This document shows, in pieces, positions 33,049 to 43,900 of a stretch of 64,000 bases of DNA. The number at the start of each line of letters is the position of its first letter. The first letter of the stretch is position 1. The stretch spans positions 744,001-808,000 of the forward strand of contig NZ_CAAHFH010000002.1 of the NCBI RefSeq assembly GCF_900890705.1. The letters run 5' to 3'. A model generated the notes under the pieces. The model was not told the origin of the DNA, did not search any database, and saw nothing but the letters and a program-made list of their open reading frames with translations. Both the position numbers and the translations under genes were made by a program. Source of the stretch: Pontiella sulfatireligans (GTDB taxonomy: Bacteria; Verrucomicrobiota; Kiritimatiellia; Kiritimatiellales; Pontiellaceae).

Positions 33049-34818
33049 CTACTCAGCCAAACGGAACAGCGCGGATACCTCAGCGGGACTGAGGGCGCGG
33101 TTATAAACCCGAACCTCGTCGATTATCCCGTCGAAGGCGTTCGGCTGCGGCTCTTTTTCGTGCGATGGGTGGCAGTTTCCAATCATCAGATCAAGATCGT
33201 TGGTTTTTACAGGCGCCCTGTTCTTAACCTTCTTTTCCGTATCGAGCCGCCCATCCACATAGAAGCGGGCCGCCCCGTCGCCATAGGTTGCCGCGAGATG
33301 ATGCCAATTCCCATCGGCAACCTTGCCTTTGGTTCCAATCCAGCGTTTGTTGGAAAACTCAAAAATGGATCTCCCGTGCCAGCGTTCCCGATCAGGCTTC
33401 CCTTCTTCCAGCGATCCGCCCATGGAAAAGCTGTACCCATTCAGCCAATCCTTATCGACAATGCGGGTCCAGCCGGAACCGACATCATCGGTCTTGATCC
33501 ACGCAGCCACAGTTACAGAGGAGCAGTCGAGCGAGTCGCTGTCCGTCACGCGGATGCTCTGGGTGCGCCTTTTCTGCTCGAAGCGGTAGGCCCCGCCGAT
33601 GCGCCCTTCTCGGATCCATTGAGCACCATTGACCTTTCCGTGGTTTCCGAGCCCGCTTGCATCTTCGACCTTGGAGCCGGAAACTTCATTGAACTCGAAA
33701 GACAAAACCAAACCATCCGCCAAATCCACGCGTTCCCGGTCAACAGCTTCGCCACCAGACCCCGACAGCAGCGAAGCCACCAGCTCCTTCTGCTTCTCGT
33801 CGTAAATCTCTTTGGAAATCAAACCGGACTCATACAACGACTTCAATTGCTTGAGTTGTTCTTGAGTCTGCCGGCCACCGCCGGATGCCGAAACGTTCTT
33901 TGAAGGCAGAGAGGCTGGGGCAGCCATGGCATCGCGGTCCATCAGCTTGGTTAAATCGGCCAGCACATCCAGCTGGTTCTGCGGAATGCGGCCGGACCGG
34001 TCCGGCCCTACGCTCACGCAATAATTGGCGCCGCGCCCCTTTGCGGTCTGGTATTTCTTGAAAAGCATATTTGCCGGAGTCAGCCGGCAGTTCGGCTCCC
34101 ACATCCAGGTTCGGTTCTGCACAATCGTTGTTGTGACCTCCTGGGGCGCAAAAAGCCCTTCCGGCAAACCCTTGCTCTTGTTCTTGCCGCGCAGGTCGAT
34201 CAGGCAATTTGGATTCAGCTTCTCAATCAGTTCGCAAAGCTCAGTGCACTGCTTAGGCGAAAAGCGGACCGCCCAGTCAAAGCGGTGGATGGAGATTCCG
34301 GGATACTGCTCATGCAGTTCTTCGGTCTGCTTCAGGATCATTTTAAAATAGGGATCGGAAACCGGCCCCCTCTTTCTCATGCCCCCTTCGTTGTAAAAGT
34401 CGCCCACGCTGTAATGGACGCCGGCCCGCAAGCCCTCGGCCTTGCATGCGGCCACAAAGTCCCCAACGACATCCATCTTCCGGCCCGTGGTTTTTCCAAT
34501 GTCGTAGTCATAACCTCTGCTGTCCCACAAACAGAATCCATATTCATGCTTCGCCGTTAGAATGAGGTATGTTGCACCGGCGGCCCTTGCTGCCTTCGCC
34601 CACTGCTGGACATCCACCTTTTTCGGCCGGAAAACCGACGGATTGGGCAGCTCCTTACCCTGGCCCGGCTCAATAAACGTCCCCAGCCCGTAGTGGACAT
34701 ACATCCCGAAATAAAGCGACTCCCACTCCTCCTTAAGATCCGCCTCCGTTTTCGCCGACGCCCCCGGAACCCCGGCAGCCATCAAACCAACCAACCCCGC
34801 AACCATCCATTTTTTCAT
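33049..34818 (-). CDS. GH29-like alpha-L-fucosidase with SHOCT-like helix pair and LamG domain
   Basis: 589 residues from the ATG at 34818 (GGAGTGTCTGATATG, then a signal peptide MKKWMVAGLVGLMAAGVPG). The catalytic part resembles GH29: YFGMYVHYGLG (residues 36-46), AKHEYGFCLWDS (89-100), GVHYSVGDFY, and ISIHRFDWAV near 180 where the nucleophile Asp normally sits, although the context is unlike the usual WxDG. Residues about 334-368 (LKQLKSLYESGLISKEIYDE) look like a SHOCT motif, rare in a secreted enzyme. Residues 385-585 are a LamG/concanavalin-type domain with DGIIDEVRVYNRALSPAEV. Likely acts on fucose-containing polysaccharide outside the cytoplasm. Confidence 0.8.
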   Translation of the reverse strand: MKKWMVAGLVGLMAAGVPGASAKTEADLKEEWESLYFGMYVHYGLGTFIEPGQGKELPNPSVFRPKKVDVQQWAKAARAAGATYLILTAKHEYGFCLWDSRGYDYDIGKTTGRKMDVVGDFVAACKAEGLRAGVHYSVGDFYNEGGMRKRGPVSDPYFKMILKQTEELHEQYPGISIHRFDWAVRFSPKQCTELCELIEKLNPNCLIDLRGKNKSKGLPEGLFAPQEVTTTIVQNRTWMWEPNCRLTPANMLFKKYQTAKGRGANYCVSVGPDRSGRIPQNQLDVLADLTKLMDRDAMAAPASLPSKNVSASGGGRQTQEQLKQLKSLYESGLISKEIYDEKQKELVASLLSGSGGEAVDRERVDLADGLVLSFEFNEVSGSKVEDASGLGNHGKVNGAQWIREGRIGGAYRFEQKRRTQSIRVTDSDSLDCSSVTVAAWIKTDDVGSGWTRIVDKDWLNGYSFSMGGSLEEGKPDRERWHGRSIFEFSNKRWIGTKGKVADGNWHHLAATYGDGAARFYVDGRLDTEKKVKNRAPVKTNDLDLMIGNCHPSHEKEPQPNAFDGIIDEVRVYNRALSPAEVSALFRLAE

Positions 34819-34930
34819 ATCAGACACTCCGAACCACAACCCTCACATATTCAACAAGCTTCAATTCTGAAATCCGCATGCCCCTCATGCATGGAGGCAA
34901 GAGACCCCGCTCGTCTCGCTCGTCGCCCGC

Positions 34931-37900
34931 CTACCGGATCTCCACATCGACCCGGAGCATGCCCGAGGCGGCCCCGGTTCCGTTCGTGATCGTATGGGCC
35001 GGCCCGTCAACCTGGGGCAATGGCGCGTTGGTTCCCGCGGACAGATCCATGAACACCGGCGTGTAGACCCGCTCGGCAACCGAGGGCTCCCACGCAACAA
35101 TCCATTGCCCAGCCACAACCTTGTTGGTTGTAATGTGGAAATAGGAAGCCGGATTGGTCGGCCAAGACCCCGCCACGTATTCCTGCCAGGTGGAAAAGCC
35201 GTCGCCGTCCGCATCGTTGATCACGGCAGCCTCGAAGTTGTTCGTCCACCCGTGGCGTGCCAGCCAATGTTCCGGCACATGGACCGGTGCATTGGTGACC
35301 ATATTGGCGGCAAACGTTGCCCGGACATCCATGTTCTGCTTGATGTTTTCCAGAACAAGAGTCTCCACTGCACCGGTCGAAACCCCGTTCACCGTCACAT
35401 CCGCAACATGGTACCAACTCTGGGGCGCAATCGAGAAATGCAGCGTATTCGATCCAGGCGACGCATAGAGCAGCCCCGACGGCGAAATGCTTCCGTTTGC
35501 TCCGGCAACGGCCACGACCGACCAAATGGGAGGCGCATCGGACATTTCCACCTGCATGCGGAAAAAGCCATGCGCCTGCGAGGCCGGAACAATGAGCGTG
35601 TCGGCCGGGCCGGAAATCGTTGCAACAACTTCCGTAAACGGGCCGGCCGGCGTGTCGCCCCGAAGCAAACGATAGCGGCGTTCTTCCACCGAAGGCGTCC
35701 AGCTGATCACCAAACCGCCCTCGTTGTTCCTGATCTGGGTAATGCGGAAATAGGAAGCCTTGTTGGTTGGAGAGGAACCCGCCACATACTCCTGCCAGAC
35801 CGCGAATCCGTCGCCGTCAAAATCGTTCGTCACGACCGCATCGAAGTTGTTGGTCCAGCCATATTCAGCCAGCCATCGCTCCGGAATGGCCACGGGGGCG
35901 CTGACCACCATATTCAATGCGAACTCCGCCTGGATGCCGGTGTTTTCGGTTACGTTGGAAAGCGTCAACGATTCCACAGCGCCCACGGATACCCCGTTGG
36001 TCTTCACGTCGGCAACGTGGTGCCACTGGTTCGGGGTGATGGCGAAGTGGAACGTATTCGACCCGGGCGTGGCATACTGCAAGCCCTGCGGAGATATGCT
36101 CCCGTTCGCTCCGGCAAACGCCATCACCGTCCATTGCGGCGGCGCCTCGGAAAGCTCCACCTCCACGCGGAACATGCCGGTTGCACCCGAAGCCGGAACC
36201 GTCAGCGTGTCGGCCGGGCCATCGAGCGTCGCAACCGCTTCCGCGAACGGGCCAGCGGGTGTTCCGGCGCGCATCACTCGGTAGCGCCGTCCCGCCGTTG
36301 ACGGAGACCAAGTAACCTGAAGGCCGCCCGCCTCGTTGCGGATTTGCGTGATGCGGAACAGTGAGGCTTTGACGGTCGGCGACGTGCCGGCGACATATTC
36401 TTCCCAGGCCTGGAAGCCGTCGCCATCAAAATCGTTGGTCACGGCGAATTCAAAGTTGTTCGTCCAGCCATGCGCCGCCAGCCACGATTCAGGAACCGGC
36501 ACCGGCGCATTGGTCACCATGTTAGGCGCAAACTCGGCATGGATCTGCCCGTTTTCGGTCACGTTGCTGAAGGTGTGGGAAAGAACCGCGCCGAGCGACA
36601 GGCCGTTGGCCAGCACATCCTCAACATGCCAATAGTCTTCCGGAACCATGGAGAAGGTCTGGTTTTCGCCTTCGTAGACCAGCACCGAACCTTCCGGTTC
36701 AATATCGCCGCCCTCGCCCGAACTCGCCGTTAGCGTATATCGAACTGCCGGCTCGGCAACCGCGAATTCCAAAGCTGGATTCTTCGGGAGCGCTCCCAGG
36801 AAAAGACGAACCGCGCCGTCGGCCGTGCCAACGAGGATGTCGGCGATTCCGTCGCTGTTGCAGTCGGCAACGCACGGGCGGGTGCGCGACCAGCCGGTTG
36901 GAAGGTCGAGCAGCGCCAGCGGGGTGTTGTTCCAAACATTGGAAGCCGCCGTGCCGAAGAAGCTCCACAGCCCGCCGGTTGAATCGCCGCTCACCAGCTC
37001 CGGCCAATCGTCGCTGTTCAAATCGGCAACCGATGGCGCCGAGCGCCCGGCGGCAACCACCAGCGGATCGCCGAGATAGGACGCGCCGCCATCGTCCAGC
37101 AAGCTGAACCTGCCGTCCATGCCGCCCACGACAACCTCGTTGGTGCCGTCGCCGTCCATGTCGTAGGCATCCACCATGGCGCGCGAAGCGCCGCTCCAGA
37201 TTTGTGCGCCCGCGCCGAAGTTCCAATCATTGGAAGAAATAGACGCTGTTTCATACAGCCAAACCGATCCGTCCGCGCGTCCAACCACCAGGTCGGCCAA
37301 GGCATCGCCGGTCAGGTCGGCCAAGCGCAAGCTAATGCCTAAGCAGCCCGAAGCCGGCACCGCCAGCGGCGCGCCATCGACCTCGAGCACCTCGTACGAA
37401 CCGAATGCCGGATTGGTTGAGGCGCCGCCGTTCAAATAGATCCGGATCTGCCCGGTCGAGCTGGCCGTTTTCTCGCCGACCATCAGGTCGGCAAGGCCGT
37501 CGCCGTCGAAATCGTGCCAGGCGGGCGCCGCATAGGAATAGACCGCCGTCAGCTCGCTGGCCGTTTCGTAAACCGCCATCCCCTGCTCCGTAAAGGATTC
37601 GTCGCCATCGGCAACGGCGAGCCTGTTGCCGGCCACATCCTCGAAGAACCGGCCATCCACATGGAACATCCAGCCACCCGGCGAAACGGTGTTGGTCGGG
37701 ATGCTCCACTCCAGCGTATTGGAACCCGCGTCCCAGTCCAGCGTCATGGCGATGGGCGCCACCACCGTATCGTTCGATCCGGTGGCAGAAAAACGAATTG
37801 CCCGCTCAATCAGCCTGTTGGCAATCAAGTCCGGCACATTAACCTGCTCGGAAAAGACCATGCGCGCCGTGGCCAGATCCATGTAGTTGGTAGCGTCCTT

Positions 37901-40900
37901 CATCGTCCCGTCAAGCTGCAGATCGACCAAAGGCGCATCCAAATCGATGAACAGATCCAACCGGCTATCCGACGCGTTGCCGCTCGCGTCGATGCAGCGA
38001 ACGGTCAGCTCGACAGCGCCATCCTGCCCAAGCGAAAGCGGAACATTCAGCGCCAAGGTCGAAGGCGTCGAGGTGGCCAGCAATTCCATGCCCGAATAGA
38101 CCTCAACCATCAGGTTTGCTTCCGCCAGCATGCCGGTCAGGTTAAAATTGGTGACCGAGATGATTCCATCCGTATCCGACATTCCCGTGTCCGGCGTAAC
38201 GCCCAGGTTCTGGACTTGCAGCGGTGGCGTGGTGTCCAGAATCTTTTCCACCACCAAGATGGTGAATTCATTCGTTGCGGATGCCGCCGGAATGCCATCG
38301 TCCGTGGCGACTAGGGAAACGAGCATGCTCTGCCCAACCCCATTCGTGGGCGGCGTCCATGCAAGCAAGCCGCTCGCGCCGTCAATGGCCATGCCGGCCG
38401 GCGCGCCCGCGCCAAGGCTGTAGGCAATGGTTTGTGCCGGCACATCCGGATCGAATGCTTGGGCGTACAGCTGGAACGGTACGTCTACTTCCGCCGTCTG
38501 CGGCAAAACAGATTCAAGCACGGGCGGTGCGTTCACCTCGTCGACCGAAACAGTGAACCAGGCCGACGTCAATCCCTGCGGGATGGCCGCATCTAGAACC
38601 GTGACCTGGATGCGGTTGCTCGTGCCTCCATCCAGCTCGCTGGTCGCCCAGCGCACTACGCCGTTCGAGCTGACCACCACACCGCTGCGCTCCGCCGCTA
38701 CGATGCAGCGCAGGTCGTCGGTGGAACCGTCCGGGTCGCTGGCATCGACCTGGTATTCAAGCGTGGCGCCTTCGGCCATGTTGGTTGCGGCAATCAAATT
38801 GAGAACCGGTGGCTGGTTGACAATCGAAACCGTTGTGGAGGCTTCCGCCGCGGGCGCCTTGCTTTCGATATTGCCCGCCGTATCGGAGGCCAGGCTGTAG
38901 AAGGCATAGGTGCTACCGACTTCGCCCTGGAAGATGGAGCCGATGCGCGTGGTGTTGTCCAGCCAGATTCCCCACGGCCCGCCGTTGGTGGAAACGAGAA
39001 TGTCGAAGGTGGCCAGCGCGACGTTGTCGGTTCCGCCCCACGACACTGGAATAAAGACGCCGCTATCGGCCGGCAGCGGATCCACCATGCTCCAAGGCGG
39101 CGCGGCATCGGCCGGGATTGCCTCGTAGCGAAGCGTGTAGCTGCCGGTGCTGTCGCGATCAACCAGATGCAGGAAGTTTTCATAGACCGGCTTCTTGCCC
39201 AGCCCAGTGAAGGTGCGGTCGGTGGTCCACACGTTGGTGCCGAGCGGAATCGCCAAAGCATCCGAGCGCACCACTTCCGCAAGGCGGAACGCGCCGTCCG
39301 CCGGATCGGGGAAGCGCAGGTAGGTCCAGCCCGACTGGGCGCCGTTGGTGAACGCCAGCTCGACCGTCAAGTTGCCGGCCGTGACGTTGGAACAGGCCGC
39401 CCCTTCCCCGAGGAATTCAACGTTGGTGACGGTTCCGTCGCTCAGGTGCAGCGTGTCGGCAATTGGATAATCCGAAAAATCGAGCTGCTCGTTGGTCAGG
39501 AAATCGGGCTGGCCGTCGTCCTGCGCGCCCAGCGCGTTGACCACGCGCACCATCTCGAAAATTTCCACTTCCTTGATGAGCGACAGGCGCGGATCGCCGA
39601 AGCCGTCGAGATGTTCGAAAGAGGCCTCGAAGTCCTTGAAGAAGCCGTGCAGGCTGGCGGTCATCCACCAGGTTGCCACCTTTTGCTGGCCGGGATCGAT
39701 ATTCCCGAAGTCGGCCATCAGCGAAGGCGACCGCGCCTCGCCCGCAATTTCGGAGGCAATGATTTCGAAGTCGATCAGCAAGCCCTTTTCGTTGTCCACG
39801 ATCTCGGGCTGGGCGGAGGTGATCGTTAAATTGCGCGCCGCGCCCGCGCCGCGGTTTTCAACCACCACAGCCAACGCGAACGGCTCCTTGGCTTCGATCG
39901 GATCGGTGTGCGGGTCGTCGCTGACGACATCGCGCTGATGGAAATATTTCAAATAGAGCGCCGCATCGGGGCGTACCGTGATCGCCACCGGCTGCACGGG
40001 AATGCTCAATGCGGTTCCGTTGTTCACATAGCTGATCGTGCCGCCGAGGGTGTAGACCGTGTCAAACTCAGGCGCCGCGGTGTCGCGCGGGATAAGCGTC
40101 CACTCGGCCGTGCCGGTCGACATGGAAGCAATGGTTCCGGTTCCATCGACCGCATCCAGCCCTTCGAGCCGGGTGACCTGCACATTGAAGCGCTCGCCGG
40201 CCACCTGCCCGGACGCGTCGCGCACCTCGAGATCGAAGGCGACCTGCTGCAGCTCCACGCCCGCCTGGCGGTTCACCAGCTCCAGCGAAGCGCGGAAGGC
40301 GGAACGGGTCATGACGGCCTGCTGCTCGACCTGAATGCGAACCTCGGCGCAAACGCCGGGCGAGCCGGACTGAAGCTCCGCCACCACATCCGCAAAGGCC
40401 GCCTTGAGCTCGTCCTGCGGGTCGGCAAAGCCCAGCGCCTGGCTTGCGGCGTCGGCTTCGCTGGCTGCCTGCGCGGCCGCCGCCAGCTCGATTTCATCAA
40501 CAAAGTCAAGCGACTCGCCCGGCGGCACGTCGGCCGCGGTGCGGATGCCGCGGGCATAATAGTCGAGCGTGCGGTTCATGCGCTCGGCCATCGGCATAAC
40601 GAACAAGGGGTCGATTTCCAGATCGATTGCAAGGATGTTCAAATCGGCCATTTCCGTCGCGCTAATGCCCGTTCCTTCGTCGCTTCCGGCCTGCATGTAG
40701 TCCACGCGGCGCTGGTGCCACTCCGCCATTTCCGGACCGTCCGAGCCGAGCACCCGTTCGCGCGAGCCGAGGAGCGCGGCATAGAAGTCCAGCTCGGTCT
40801 CGGCCCGCCCGATTGCGGCGCCGAGCTCCGGCGAGGCCGCCCGCATGTCTTCGCCAACGATGGAAAGCCAGCGGCTATCGGAGTCTCCGTACGCCATGGG

Positions 40901-43900
40901 CGACGGACCGTCCCCGGCGCCCTTGAGGCATTTATAAATGCCGTAGATGCACTCTAGCTGGCCCTTGAGTGGAATGCTTACTCCAACGCACCCGAGGCCG
41001 CTTTCGATGCATGCCAAAACATCCCCGTCGCGATAGCACTTGTACAGCCCCCAAGGGCATCCGCCGAAGCAGTCCAGCAAGGCATAGAGCAGGCACGGGT
41101 TTGTGCAATTGATGCTCGAAGAGCCGAAGGCAACCGCGTTCAGGGAAGCATCGTTGTCTCCACTACCCCCTTCCCCGGCGCCCCACCAACCGCAGCACCC
41201 GCCGCAGCCCTCGAATCCGGAGACGGGAATCGAGACGCTCTTTCCGGGGGAGATAGGGCCGCAAATAAAGCTGAAGTTAAACTGCCCTGCCATCGAGCAG
41301 CCGCCGCCGCTCGAAAGAATCCGGGGTAAATCCGCCGCCGGTTGCGGATCGTCCACGCCGGTCCGCTGCAGGGTTACGGGAATGATGATCTCGCTCTTCG
41401 CCGGAATGGTTCCGATGTCTTCGATCAAAGGCGTGATGACGTAGTCCGGATGGTCGGAGAACGTCAAGGCGCCCTGCTCGGCGGCAATGAACCCGTGGTT
41501 GACGATCCGCAGGTTGACCACCTTGGTCGCCCCTAGCTCGTTCAGGTCGGAGATGTCCAGCGAGCCGGGCTCGATCGTTATGACGGGCGCGGGCACGTTG
41601 ACCTCGTAGGTCGACTCGACCACGATGCGGTAGCGATCCTCGAGTTCAATTTCCTCCGCCGTCCACGTGTAGGTTACGAACTCGCCGGTAATGAAAATGG
41701 TTTCGTGGTTGGTTTCGCCGGCATCGACATAGTAGTTGCCGACCGACCGCGAATGGTCGGGAGAATCGACCTCGACGGAATACCAGCCCTCCAGAATGGC
41801 GTCGAACCGGACGATTCCATTGGTGCCGGTTTCGCCGCGCGCCAGCTCCTCGGCGGTGATGGCGTCGCGCAGGACAACGGTTGCGCCTTCGACGCGCGGG
41901 CTGCCGGCGGCGTAGTAGGTGTATTCATCCGTCACTTCGATTTCCAGATCGCCGGCCGCATCGGAAACCACGCGGAATTCATAAGGCAGGTTCCGGGCAT
42001 CACCGTTTTGCGGGGCAACAACCATGTGGCCGGAGTAGAGCGTCAGCGCCTGCTCGGCGCCGGGCTGGAGCACCAGCGACACCGTGGCCGATCCGCCGGG
42101 CGGAATCGACGGGAGGATGCCCGGCGAGGCCAGATTGATCCACGGAACAGCAGGAAGCAGGATTTCAACATCGCCGGTTTCGAGCCCGCCGCTGTTTTCG
42201 ATGGTGAAGCCGAGCACCTTGGAGCTGCCGCGCAGCACCGAAGCCTTCATCAAACCGGGCTGAAGAACCAAGGTCGGCATAAGCGGCCGCACATCCACTT
42301 GGATCGTAACCTCCAGCACCGTCCCTTGGTCGGAGACCAAGCGGATAACGAAGGCGCGGGCCCCGTGGTATCCATTCGACGCAACAACCGCAACGCCGAT
42401 TTCCACTCCGCTGCCGGCAACGAGCACATTGCTCGAAACAGTTGTTTCGATGCCGAAGCCTTCCGGCGCATCAAGGATTTCGATCCACAGGCCGGTCAGG
42501 TCGTAGGCGGTCGGATTAAATACGGTTCCCGTGAAGGAAACGCCGCCGCCTTCCGTGAATTCGAGGGTTTCTTCCGGGAAGTAGGGCGTTGCCGCAAGAA
42601 TGGTGAACGTGTCCTGCGCCGGGGCTTCGTCCACGCCCGGATGGCATGCGCCGACCTCGTAGTCGCCGCCTTCATTGAGCAGCGGTTGCCAAAGCAGCTC
42701 GTAGTCGCCGGCGGCGTCGGTGATGGCCGAAACAACGCGTTCGATCGCGCCGTGGCGGATGTGCAGGTTGACCGTGGCAAAAGGCACTTTTTCGCCACCC
42801 GTCCGGATCGCGGAGCCATACAGCAGAATCGGCGTGTTGGCCGGAACCAGATCCGCATCGGCGGCCACCGTGGCCGACCATGGCGTGCCGACGGTGATCG
42901 GCTGCGGGAAGATGGCCGCGTTGTTCCATTCGACGAGTTCGTCCACCGCCAGCCCGGCATCGGCGACCACGAACATCCAGTATTCCCCGGGCTCCTGCGG
43001 CGCGCGCACATTGTTCGTGAGGGCAACGCTATCGCCTGCGTCCAAATCCTGGACATAGCTTGATTGCGCCAGCAGGATGTCGCTTCCCGGAACGGCGTCG
43101 CTGGAAAGGAATACGCGCTGGACGAACGATTGGCTCGAAGCGCCGGAACCCTGGTTTTCGAGCAGGTAGGCCACCTCGAAGGTTTCATCTGATTCCAGCT
43201 CCGTCGGCACCTGCAAACCCGTGATGGCGAAGTCGGGTTTGAACTCGTCCGTCACGACCAGCGACAGCTGGCCTGGGCCATAGTTCGTGGCGGATGCCGT
43301 AACGATTACAACGCGGCTGCCGTTGGTGTTGTCCTGCGCAACAACATCAACATCGACCGCGTTCGATGCCATCGTTGCCGCCGAAGGAACCCACAGCTCG
43401 GCAGGCAGGTCGATATCGAATGCAACCTCCAGCGCTTCGTTGGTATCGCCGCCGTGGCGGACGACCGTCAGCGGGCTGGTTTCGCCTTCGAAGATCCATC
43501 CCTTGGACGAGCGCAGCTCCAGCGTCGGCCCCTCGTCGTCGCCGACTTCCAAAGAAAGAAGATCACTCTGGGCAATCGCCATTTCGCCAAGACGTGCCTC
43601 GGCCTGGATTTCGGCCACTTGCGGGCCGTCCAGCAGATCGTCGTCGACCGCGCCGACCGGGAATTCGATAAAACTCTCGCCGGCGGGAATCACCACCGAC
43701 TCCGGCACATTGGCGGCGGAGGGATCGCTATTGGCCAGCCATACGGTCAGCGGTTCGGAGGTTGCGGGCTCGCGCTCCACGCGCGCCGCCACGGCATTGG
43801 GGCCGGCCGATTCCGGAACAATGGAACGGCTGAGGGCCAGACTGATGGACGGCCAATCGTCGTCGATCAGCATGACGGTGCGTTCCGCCGAAATAGCGCC

